From Larus michahellis (Eukaryota; Chordata; Aves; Charadriiformes; Laridae), in the NCBI RefSeq assembly GCF_964199755.1, contig NC_133906.1, forward strand, positions 16,775,378 to 16,839,377: a stretch of DNA of 64,000 bases, in the 5' to 3' direction. This document shows positions 1-10,900 of the stretch, piece after piece. A program made the translations under genes and the position numbers. Under the pieces are notes generated by a model. The model was not told the origin of the DNA. It saw nothing but the letters and a program-made list of their open reading frames with translations, and did no database searches. Within the stretch, counting starts at the first letter, position 1; each line of letters begins with the position of its first letter.

Positions 1-1000
1 TACCCTTTTTCCTCTTTCAAGAAAATACATCATGTGTTAAGCCAACTGAACGTGAGAAAATTCAGTTTATAGCTTTCCATATTTCGAAGGAAAAGTTTCA
101 GCCAAGGTTTTATTAATAATCCATGAACCTGGCTTCGATAATACAAAAACTACTTCTTCCATGCATTGTCACTTACATACAATGACTTGTTAGAATTAAA
201 AATATTTGCCAACAGAAGGAGGTTGTATCACAACAGAACATTTTCATTTCCCTAACAACTCTCCATCTCTATTTATCCCCGCATGACATAGCATTTTACT
301 TCACAAAGTCAAATTTGTTGTGAGGAAAGGCATAAGAGTGATTGATAATCGATACCACGCTCAGGTGATCTGGCAATCCTGACAGGTGAAATCTAGGACC
401 AAGAGCATTTCTATTCCAGTCAATTTTGTTTCTCTAATTTCAACGCTTTTCCCCACTAATGTCAAGATGATATTTTGAAGTCCTAGAATCAGAAACAACA
501 TTCAAAAATTTTGGCATAGGGAACCACCACTGATAACATCATCAAGTGGAGTGCGAGACCCTGCATGTTTCTGTAAGACACACCTAAAAATATTATTGAC
601 CAAGACCAACAACAGTTCTGCATTTGCTTAAAAATCAGTTCTCCTTTCCTAATTAAAAAGATATACTGTTTATATATTTTTCTGTCTTTTATAGATGCAT
701 AACAGTATCTATATTGGGCAGGATATCATTGTTGGCTGAGTTCTTACATATTTTTCTATATAGCATAGCTGTACTTACTACAAAGCAACAATTTCACAAG
801 CCACGTTAAGTATCTTAATATGTTAACATGTTATCTATGTTAAATAAATGTTAAATAAGGAAATACCAGGTTTTATCAGTTTGCGAGAATCTACCGAAAG
901 GCACACTAAAGAAAAGTATATTTCAACATATCTTTCATAAACATAAATGTGTATGACAGTTACTTAAGTGATAAAATACTGGCATTTAAAATATTCTTAC
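1..1000 (-). other. FAM13B: FAM13B intron (partial, AT-rich)
   Basis: AT-rich unique sequence downstream of the donor at 1000-996. I see no further FAM13B exon, no transposon and no RNA gene here. The next coding exon (expected to continue with an acidic Glu-rich stretch) must lie beyond the left edge. Confidence 0.7.
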
Positions 1001-1145
1001 CTGCTCAGTTATTGAGCTTAAATCATTAGTAGATGAAAAATCTTCCTCTTCATTTTCAAAGAATTCATAGTAGTTCTCCAGAAGTCCCGCCATTATTCTG
1101 CTAACTATTTCTTGCTCTTTCAGATCCTCCACATCTGTGTAAATG
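1001..1145 (-). CDS. FAM13B: FAM13B coding exon, end of RhoGAP domain and acidic linker
   Basis: The acceptor ctttag ends at 1146 and the donor gtaag is at 1000-996. It encodes [20 protein letters not shown], then [20 protein letters not shown] and DLSSITEQ, ending in phase 0. It is too short and interrupted to stand out as an open frame, but it matches the expected FAM13B continuation and completes 231 codons without a frame error. Confidence 0.92.
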
Positions 1146-4100
1146 CTAAAGAATTCAACGCTGTTTTAGTCTAAAAGTCTAAATCCAACTCTTTCCTGAA
1201 AGAACTCCTGTGAACAGCTTCTATGACTAAGGGCTACATTTCACACCATTATCCCCAATCCATTCTGAACACACCAACCTTTACACATACCTTCACATTA
1301 CTGCATTATAAATGTTTCCACTAGTTTATATTTAAAAGTGATGAAGTAACAACTATTCAGTCAATTAAGTCTTCATGAGGAATATTTATAATTCAAGTGT
1401 TTTCCTGTAGAGAGAAAACCCCAGTATACTTCCTACTTTAAGAGCTTTCTCCCAGCACTGCTTTCTTGCTGCAAATAGTAATCTTATAAACTATCTCTAA
1501 AGAATTTGAATCTCAGTATAATTACAGTAATGCAAGATCAGTGGTTTCTAACACCATAGCTCATAGACAAGCTGTTGTTTAAATCCAAGAAAAAATTGTA
1601 AGGCAAAACTGGGGTGAGGGAGTGGAAGGAATGGAAAGAAACATATTGCCCAAAACTTTTTGTGTACTTGATGCTGTTACTCATGGACTAAGAAAGACTT
1701 TAGACTACAGATGTACACTGTTGAATTCACATAAAAACACTGTATGAACTTACTGAAAAACATCCGGGCCAAAGACTGCAGCTAAAGAACTTGCCGACCA
1801 AATCTCTTCATGATGCGATGCTACATTAGCTAAGAATTTACACAGAAACTTTAACAAACTGTAATTAACAGGTGGAAGCTGCTGCAAGAGGAACCTCAAC
1901 TTTCTTCCAAATTCATCTTCATTATTATAATCTGAAAAATGTAATAAAGATATTTTAATCACAAAAGTAAAATATCTGCTTTTTCACATTTGATATTGAT
2001 CAACTTTTTGACTCTGACAAAAATTACTTACTGCTGAAGTACAACTAATTTGGTCAGACCACAGACAAAAATGTCCGAATTTGACTTGCATTTGTTTGGT
2101 CTAAGATTTTTCGTACTAAATTTCTCCATGGAAAAAGAACACTACCACCCCCAAACCCAAAAACCAAAGTATCCAGCCCACATATCTGAAGAGTATTCAT
2201 AGTGGTAGTACTTCATAACAGTCTATCTGTCCTAGCATCGCATCCTCTCGTTTCTGTCTCTGGATTAGTCTCTTCCTCTCTGATCTTTCCAAGGGAGGCC
2301 GATAACCCATTTCCTATTCCGTCACTTTTCTTCAATGATGTCAGAGGTTTGGAGGGGTGGTGAAGAGGTGGGGGAACATAGCAAAAAAAAAAAAAAAAAC
2401 CCTCCTCAGTAGATCCCATAGCAGAGTACCATCAGATTACTTCCCCTAATGATAAATATAATTTCTTCTCTGAAGAAGAAATTGATAACCTAAACCAATG
2501 ATTGCTACCATATTCTCCTCTGCAAGTCCAATCAGCAGTTTTCAGCATGCTTTCCACAATTAATGCTCACTCAGGTTTCCGATTACATAGGGCTAGTTCC
2601 TCCATATCCTTTCATTTACCATTTTTATATAACAACTGCTTTGCAGAAGAGCTCTAGAGATAGCAACAGCTCCAGAGGTAGTGAGTCAACTTAAAAGCTA
2701 GTTAAAATTCTCCCCATTTCAGGTAAGCTAAGCACTTTGTCACTTTTTCCTCTATAAGCATCCCATTCTCAACTCTACTTCCTTTTGTAATACTTAACTG
2801 ATGAATATAAGCAATCTCAATGCAGTTATCCTAACACATACTTAGCTTGAAGCTTGCCGATTCAATTTCAGACCCAAAAAAGGGTCTCCATAAAACTTCC
2901 TTATTCTCACCCTACATCTAACTAACTTCATCAAAATATCTCCCCACAAACCTCATCTGTTACATTATCAGCCTTATAGGCAACAAGGTTCAGAGTTCAT
3001 AATTGTTGCTAACAGAGAAATTCCATATAAAGGAAATGTCAGGAAAGCAAAACGGGAGAAAAAGTTATAGTAACAGGCCTCCCCTTCTGTCTCAGATATT
3101 TGAAAATTCTTCTGGGATTAGTTAGAAAGGGAAAAAGATGTTTGAAAATGATGAGCAGTCGCTCTGCCTCTCTAGATGAGAGAGCTCAGACATCCTGGTC
3201 CTTAATACCAAATCAAAGAAGTGAGTAAATTCCCTGTTACGTATCTACGGTAATACCAAACATTAACTGTGCAGGACTTCATTTGCTTGGACACAGTCAA
3301 CACCTACAGTATTTGAATACAGGTAACCAGGCACAGAAAAGTAGTTTTCTCAGCACAGTAACACAATAAAATTAATATATTATTGTTAGTTTTTATTCTA
3401 GAAACACGTGTGGGAAAGAGAACAGCAAAATAGAACCTAAAAAAATACTATCACAAAGTAGACCTTCAAAAAAAAAGAGAGAGAGAGAGAGAGAGGGGAT
3501 AGTCAGACCACCTTGCACATACACATCTAAATGTTTTGTCTAACAAATCTGTCCTAAAATTTAGGTTTAAACAACAGCCAGAGTTCTGAAGTGAGGATAT
3601 TCTTATCTGTAACTGAAGTCCTCTGGCAGTAAATCATGGATACAAACTTCTGGGACACACAGCCTAGAGCGCTGGGGTCAAATTCACACTTCAATTACTA
3701 CAATCCCTTGCCTTTGAGCAACCACCATTAGGCCTGCACAGAACAAGCCTCAAAAGATGAATATAGATATACGACAAGCTGTGGCCTAAGTCGTTTTGAG
3801 AACTAAGCTTCACCTAACAACCTAACAATACGGAAGGCCTGCTAAAGAGGGAAACAGCAGAAGTATCATATGGATCCAAAATTATTACCACCTTCTGCAT
3901 TTCTGTAAGCAATTCCTCTGCCGAAAAAGCAGCTGATATTATAGTTCTGGAAACCAGCATAGATATGTCTAGCCGACAGTCAAATACCAAAAGTCAAAAC
4001 CTGAGTAGAGGAAACCGAAACTCTAATTTTAGTATCAGGAAACGACATTTAAAGTTTATGTGTTTTGATTTCCTTGGTACAGAGATAAAGTGAGTTCAGA

Positions 4101-6761
4101 AAGATTTTAAAGTTATTTTACACTTTAAAAGACAGTAAGGACATAAGCTGCAAGTTTAAATGAAGTTTCTCTGTATATTTAACAAAATGGAACCAAATGG
4201 GGACTTACATGCTGAAGAACAGCTCTTTTCCCGAAACAACCCGTATGTAAATCCTTCCACAGTCATGTATTTAAAGATGGATAAAACCCCAGCTTCACAC
4301 CGTATTTTACAAGTTATAGAAGGGAATTACACTGTCACACCAAGTGCGTATATCTCAAGTCCATTTCCAGTCCTGATAAATAGCATTGCAAATCAAGGTG
4401 CACAGCAGTATTAGCTGAGCAACCTGCAGCATTCTGCATTACTGTCTTAACAATCCTTTAGTTATTTATTATCTTTTTCATGGAGAAAAAACCAAACAAA
4501 CAAATCCAAAAACCCCCAAACAACGGTTTACTAGCTACTTAGGTCCGATGAACCATGACCTTAGCAACGCAAACCAAATAGCAGACATACCGCTAATGAA
4601 ATTCCCTACCCACTTCAGTTTCTCATTACTGCATGGGACAAAAACAAACAAAACTTCAGCCTTCAAGAAGTTTCTCTAGCCAGTAGCTTCCAAAATTCGT
4701 TTCCAGCACAAGACTATTTAGTGGTTCACACATCAGTGTTCAGCTTCTGCTCATGAGCTACCCAGATAACCACCCCACATTCAAAGTTTCAGGATACACA
4801 GGCTACCAAGGGAGGAAAACAAAGCAGCTTCACACTGCTGTAGATGACCCTCCAGTTCAGCACTTGGTAAATACAGTGTAACAGCATGTGAAATCTATGC
4901 TCTACTCATCCTACAAACTGATTCCCACTCTGAACGAACAGGACTATCACAAGCGTTATCAAGCTCTTATCAGGAATAAACTCGACAACAGAAAATTAAA
5001 TCAAAAACGTGCATCTTACAAAGCAAAACAAGACCAGCACTTGAAGAAAAGCACAAACTGACACTGGAAAATGAGTAACACTCCTGCAGAGTGACAACCA
5101 GCACAGCTCTCAGTCTTGTCACAGAACTCCAACATCAATGAACCCTTTAAGGACATTACTACTGTAGTACTGCAAGACAAGCGTTTTTACTAGTCAAGTT
5201 ATGAATCAACTCCAACACCACCCAACACAGCAGAGGCAAAAAGACCCAGGAGAGTGGATACATATAGGCAAGTTGGCAATCGGTAAAGAAAATAATGTGC
5301 CAGCATATGGGTGTTAATTTGAAAGGGCAAGGTTTTGCAGTATATGAAAAAACATACTTAGCAACAATACATTGACAATGGGGTTTTTTTCCTCCTACAA
5401 ATGAATTTTAAACTGAAAAAAATACACAGTGGGAAAGCAAATATGACATGAGTACAGGGCTTGAGAATTCTTCTCTAGTACACAAAAGCTTTAAGTGCCA
5501 TGGAAACACAGGCAGAGTAAGTGAAATTCAGAGGAAGTAAGACAAAAGCATTCCCTAGCACTTTTAAAGCATCGGTGGTGAGAAACTGTCAAATAACTTT
5601 GATTCCAGTGGCTTTGACCAGTGTCCTAGCATTCACACACAAGAACATGCAATATTCAGACCTAATCGGCATATGTGGCAGCTTCACTATTTTCCTGCAT
5701 GATGGATAAACCGTGTCTTTGAATCCAGACTGAGTTTCCTAAAAAGAACCTATTTATTTGGAGTTTAAGCTAAGAAAGGTATATTTGAATGCCTCCCAAT
5801 GCACACATTATTACACAAAACACCAAAGAAACCCTAATGCCATTACAAATCTCAATTTAATACTGTTTTTTACTCTTAAAATAATAAAATTAAAACAGTG
5901 AATCAAAAATAATTATTACCTTGAGAAAGTTGCATCAAATGTATGTGCAAACTGCCTGGGATAACTGGCTCTGGAAGTTCTTGAAGAAAAAATCTAAGAA
6001 GGCTAATAGCTGAGGGTACATCTGCTTCTTTAACCAGGTCCACATCTTCTCCATTATCATATCGTTGCCGAAGCCACTCCACTGTCTCAGCATTCCCATT
6101 GACTTGAAAAAGTCCTTCTTGTTCCAGACCCCCTGAGTTAGAAAGAAGTTGCAGAAATAAACTTTTAGATCCAGTATGGATAAATATATCAGAAAATACC
6201 GATAATCGGATATGCACAATTCACATACTGAATGACTTTCCAGACAACAGTTTTGCAAGACTTCCAGCAGTCCTTTGCCAACAAACACATTCTTATGCCC
6301 AGATAACAATACAGCAATAAAGTAAATGTTAGCAGTACCTAAAACACACAATTTCCTATGAAGTACCCTATTGAACTGACTGCATTAGTGTTAGCTAGAA
6401 AACAGTGATAATCAAACATAACAGGAAGAGTAAAGAAAGGAAGTGTGTATCACTGAAAAAAAAAAAAAAAAAAAAGACCAACCCAAATCACACCCAATTA
6501 AATGTAAGTAACCTAAGAAAACAAATACTCTTCAAAAAACACAATCTACTCTGTAAGAACAACAGCTAAATATATGATTTAAAGTACAGCAAGATAATAC
6601 ATACCATGTTCCTCAATATAGTCCACAACATGGCGGACTATGAATGGAACCTCATTGTCTGGTTGCCCTTCTTGCTGCAGCTCATCAAGTGGAATTCCAA
6701 ATATTTTGTTAGCAAGAACAGAGTTGCAGTTACTCAAGGAAGGGGAGGAGCTCTTCCTCAT
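1001..6761 (-). CDS. FAM13B: FAM13B, N-terminal RhoGAP part (4 coding exons; C-terminal exons lie off the left edge)
   Basis: Coding exons in transcript order are 6761-6605, 6132-5920, 1931-1754 and 1145-1001 (157, 213, 178 and 145 bases). They total 693 bases, exactly 231 codons, and every junction is GT-AG and phase-consistent. The protein starts [20 protein letters not shown] and runs to SSITEQ. Residues about 20-200 form a RhoGAP-type domain with [35 protein letters not shown] and [10 protein letters not shown] motifs, followed by an acidic tail ([11 protein letters not shown]). I identify it as FAM13B from recalled similarity to the human protein and from its position beside WNT8A. The arginine-finger position is glutamine (Q62), so GAP catalysis is doubtful. 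The family is linked to small-GTPase signalling, but the exact role is not visible here. The rest of the protein, including its coiled coils, is outside the window. Confidence 0.95.
1754..1931 (-). CDS. FAM13B: FAM13B coding exon, RhoGAP C-terminal half
   Basis: The acceptor acatttttcag precedes 1931 and the donor gtaagttc follows 1754. It encodes [20 protein letters not shown] through [11 protein letters not shown]. Translation simply read across the donor gives FQ then stop. Splicing after CA instead yields His and joins the next exon in frame (FHIYTDVED), which supports the boundary. Confidence 0.94.
1932..5919 (-). other. FAM13B: FAM13B intron, 4 kb
   Basis: AT-rich intron between two RhoGAP exons. 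It contains a 17-base A tract (2383-2399) and an A/GA microsatellite (3468-3498). An 84-codon plus-strand open frame at 4160-4414 has no recognisable similarity or exon signals, and I treat it as chance. No CR1 or LTR was recognised. Confidence 0.6.
3468..3498. repeat. A-tract plus (GA)n microsatellite
   Basis: About ten A residues run into about ten GA units and end in GGGG. It is a simple-sequence repeat in a FAM13B intron, likely length-polymorphic. Confidence 0.9.
5920..6132 (-). CDS. FAM13B: FAM13B coding exon, RhoGAP core with the arginine-finger loop
   Basis: The acceptor is taactcag ending at 6133 and the donor gtaat starts at 5919. It encodes [20 protein letters not shown] through HIHLMQLSQ. 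It has 213 bases and is phase 1 at both ends, so skipping it would keep the frame. The GLF-x-V-N-G loop is where catalytic RhoGAPs carry arginine, and here the residue is Gln. The [15 protein letters not shown] helix-loop is typical of RhoGAP domains. Confidence 0.95.
6456..6475. repeat. 20-base poly-A tract
   Basis: An uninterrupted A run in the FAM13B intron between the first two coding exons. Read on the transcribed (minus) strand it is poly-T. No retrocopy body was recognised beside it. Confidence 0.9.
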
Positions 6762-6795
6762 ATCTTTTTGCAGCCAAAAATCAAAGCTGTCTGTT
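6605..6795 (-). CDS. FAM13B: FAM13B exon with the start codon
   Basis: The ATG is at 6761-6759, and coding runs to 6605, where CATG is followed by the donor gtatgt. Upstream of the ATG a short leader reaches a plausible acceptor (ttatttgacag) ending at 6796, so the exon probably starts at 6795. The start is chosen because it gives the known family N-terminus MRKSSSPSL and no other in-frame ATG lies upstream in the exon. It encodes residues 1-52 plus the first base of Gly53. Confidence 0.9.
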
Positions 6796-7771
6796 CTGTC
6801 AAATAAGGGGAATTAAAAAGCAAAAATCAGAGTTCAGTGTACACTGTTGAATGTATTGATCTGTAACACAACATGCTTTAATTACCTAATGCAAATGCTC
6901 TCCAGTCTCTCTTAATCAGTTCACTGATTTAATGAAAAGTTCTGTAATAACTCCAAATACAGCTAACTACATAAATGGCTGTTACTGAGGTGTTCTGTTC
7001 AATCCTCAGTAGAGGGCCGATAAGAACATACACAGTGGCAAGGAAATTCAGAAAATTCTAGTTACAACATCGTTACTTAAGTTTTAAGGTACTTTGGGAG
7101 ACCTAGATTCTTCAATACGCTTTCCCACAGTATTTATCAGTCAGGCTTCCCAGATCCAACAGAAAAGCCTCTCCAGAGGAAATGAAACTAGTGGATCTAT
7201 CAAACTGAAACCACAAGTTTTAGTTGCGCGAAATTATGAAGTATTTTGTGATACACAACTGCATTGCAATCAACTTCTAATATATTTGGCATTTTCTCGT
7301 CTACACAATAAAGCTTTCAACACCTGCATCAAATTAAAAGTTTTACTGAACCCCAAACCCCCCAAACTGGTTTACAGCTGCTCAGTGATACCATTCTTCC
7401 TATCATGCAGAAGCTCAAGCTTTACCTGCAAGTCTTTGCTTGATACAGGATCTAGATTACCAAAGGCAGTGTAAGTCACTCAATTAAACTGTTATCCTGT
7501 CGAAACCAAAATATTTCTTCTAGCAAAGAAAAAAAAGTCTTTTCAAAATAAATAATTAAAAAAAGAAAACATACTTGCTTAAATGCAAGCAATCACTTTC
7601 ATAGAGGATGGCACACAGAACGTGAAGTACATACTGTTAGTCAAAGCACTGCAACCACACTTAATTCTCTGGTTACTAATGGACTGACAAATTCAAATAG
7701 ATTAGAGATACTGAAATCCATACTTCCTTTTTTTTTTTTATAGCCCAAGTAAAATAGTTTAAGAAACCTAC

Positions 7772-7938
7772 CTCAGAGCACTTAAACAGCCGAGTTTGAA
7801 AAACGTTTTCTGCGCCAGCTGCCCTCACTGACCAAGCATTCTTTTGTCATTTATGGTTGTTTAAGATTATGGCAAAAGATCAGCCTGTAGTTCCTCATTG
7901 AAGAATAGCAGAACTCGATCAGTACTTCAGCAGTTAAT
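7772..7938 (-). other. FAM13B: FAM13B non-coding 5' leader exon
   Basis: On the minus strand a strong acceptor (ccttactttcag) precedes 7938 and a good donor (gtaggttt) follows 7772. This bounds a 167-base block with no long frame, about 1 kb upstream of the start-codon exon. It carries two complete short upstream ORFs placed end to end: codons 7898-7851 (15 residues) and 7850-7782 (22 residues). I infer it is part of the FAM13B leader; RNA evidence would be needed to confirm use. Confidence 0.6.
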
Positions 7939-10900
7939 CTGAAAGTAAGGAAAATATTATTAGACCATCAAGTTTTCAACAGTTGTAAACTCAGTCACAA
8001 GTCTAAACATCACGTTTGAGGAATTCTCCTTGTCAAATCATCAGTTTCTTGTTCTGAACAAGAAAGCATGAAGACCACATTAGCACGGCTCATGGGAGAG
8101 CATGCAAAAAAAGCAAATCGCCTTTTTTACTTAACCAAACTTAAAGCACCAGTTAGCATGGGACATCTAAGTCTTAACAATTTTGAAATAATTTTCAGAC
8201 TCATTCATTCCTCTTCCAAAGAATCATGAAGGGCTAACTAGGTCAGACAAAAATGCTTTATAGTACCTACCATACTAAAGCATTTAATGGCTATAAAATT
8301 TTCAGAAGGATCTCAGGCAGTGGTTTGAGACACCATCTTTAAACGGCACAACTGAAAACAAAGTCTTAACTAAGGAACATAGAGAGTCAACCAGTTTTCA
8401 GTGGTACAGCTCATCTTTTCTGGTAAGTTGATTATGTGTCCTAACTGCCAGTTCAAAGTCCAAGTGATCATCAGATCTGCATACAGGAAGGAGTCAGAAC
8501 CTAGATTTCCTAGAACCACCCACATTTTTGCCACCTTTTAGAATCCCAATTATCTGGACGTTTTTCATGTTCTCAGTTCTCAAAATAGCTACAGACCACA
8601 ACAAAAGCCTTTTTGGTTTTTTTGTGGTAGTAAAAATTTAAATTGCAGCTTCATAACACAGTGGAGCTGATTTAATATCCAGATACAGTCAAAGGGTTAT
8701 CTCAGTCCCTTGATCTCACCCATTACCTGTTCTAATTAAACTCAAGCAACTGTAACTGGGGAAATCTAGCTTGCAACATACACACACAAAGACAACGGAC
8801 ATCACCAAACTAGAAAACAAAAAGTCTTTCCCTGGCTTTAAAGTATACGCACTGAAACCTTCTGTTTCATAATTTGAGATTGATATGAGAATTCAGATGA
8901 TGAACTTGAAAAATGTACCTTCCCGCTCTTTGTTCCCCCACACTGCTCTTTCTTCTGTTCCACATCAGAACAAATCAATGTCATCTTCACTTTCAAGGTC
9001 CTGACAACCTACTAGTCTCATTTCAGTACCGAAATGCTGGTCCATTCATTAGCCTATGAATCAAGAGTCCCTCCATAGTTTGAATAAATAACATTTTCCT
9101 GCTTCCAATCGTCCCCAAACTGCACCCATGTGTTAAGGGAGGCGGCCATAAGCTCTATATAGGACTGCTTCATCCACCTCAAAGTTTTCTTGCATTGAGG
9201 CCTAGAGGAAGAAATATTTCAGGTTTTCAAGCGTTAAAATCTTTGCCTAACGATGTAAGCAATACTGACCAATATTCTTTCCTGTTCTTCGTCATCTGTC
9301 TCTATCTATTGTCTTGTATTACTCACAGGTTGTAAATCTGTTATATCTCTCACACAAGTGGATCCTGATCTGAGATCAGGACTCCAGGTGAGCTGACAAC
9401 AGAAAATGAAGGGTTATATTCCAGTCAACAGGCTTTACTTATTTTTTTTTTTTAAAAACAACAATCATGTTCAAATCTGTCATTGTGTATTCGTGGTTAC
9501 TAAAAGATGCTGCCACATTTCAACAGTGAAGCAGTTGCAAATCATGACTCTCCTACAATTTCTGATGGCACTGCCCAGCCATTTTCCTTACTATTTCGGT
9601 ATGTTAAGTGATTGTCAGCATAATCTTCGCATGCAAGTAGATTTTAATCAATCCCACGATATCATGCCATTTTTGAAACTTGAAGATCCACACAGTCTAT
9701 TTTCTCAAGTTCTACCAAAGTCAGTCTATCCACAGCGAACCAGAAAAGACTCATGTTAGCCATATGGGATTAATGGCAGCTGGGGGGGGGAACAAAACAA
9801 AACAACAACTTTGATGGATCTGCCACAATGCTTCAGGCTGCCTTGCTAAAACAAACAAACAAACCTTCAAAACAAACAGCACCTAATAAAAAGAGCAAAT
9901 TAGAAGCAACCACTTCTTTATAATTCAGCACCAAGTGAACAATCTTGAGGTCCTGCTTTCTTAGCAAAGATAACTTTGGGCTTAGTTAGCCAACATAAAA
10001 GCACAGCCATTTTTACCAGGTGCTGCAGACAAATAAGCTACCTGAATATTGATTTCATTCAGGAGACATGAAAAAAAGAAAACAGATAGACTTCTATTTT
10101 AACTAGCTTGGCAATGTAACAATGAAGTTGAAACAACCTGGTTGGCTCGTTGTCAGGGCAAAACCGGATTTACAACCCAAGCTTATACTTTAAACAAAGT
10201 TTTATATGGCTTATCATCACCTAGAAGAATTGGTGAAAGCCTAATTTTCACCCTCTCAGATACACACATCCTTATATACACACACTTCACTATATCTTAC
10301 ATGCACCACTTTCTTCTCAAAGCACTGAAGTCTTTTGCCTTTTAGTACAGGCTTCTGTGTAACCTTCACAGGCTGTGATACAATGCATCTGGTATTTACC
10401 AAGTCTAGAAAAAGCTAGAAACTTGAAAAAAATTATCTGACTTCCAGAGACTTTCATTTACTGTTATTTCCAACATCATAAACGAAGCGATAGGCTCAGA
10501 AACTGTTAATAATTAAATATTATATCTCCACTTTTTATATTGATCAGCAGCTTTCCCGCTTGTCTTCCCTTGACCCAGGATATACACCACTTCAACACAG
10601 ATACCTCAGAAAACTAGGACAAGATCTGTAACCTTTGGAATTATTTCTAGAGTCTTTTACAAATATGAAGCAATACTGTGGGGGGTTGTTTTGTTTTTTT
10701 TTAGCTATGATCAAACATCTCAGAAAACAAGATCTATCTATTTAGTCAACTCTTCTGACTTCTATTCATATTATCCTGACCCTTTTGAAGGTGTGTTTCC
10801 CCCTCCCAATTTCACAACCTACATGCTTCACCAGTACTATCAAGCGAAAAACAATAATTAAAAAAAAACAAACACCCAACTAGGTTATGCTTTATTATAA

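Noticed and set aside
6579-6806. Plus-strand open frame overlapping the FAM13B start-codon exon
   Set aside because: It is the antisense shadow of a clearly conserved FAM13B exon.
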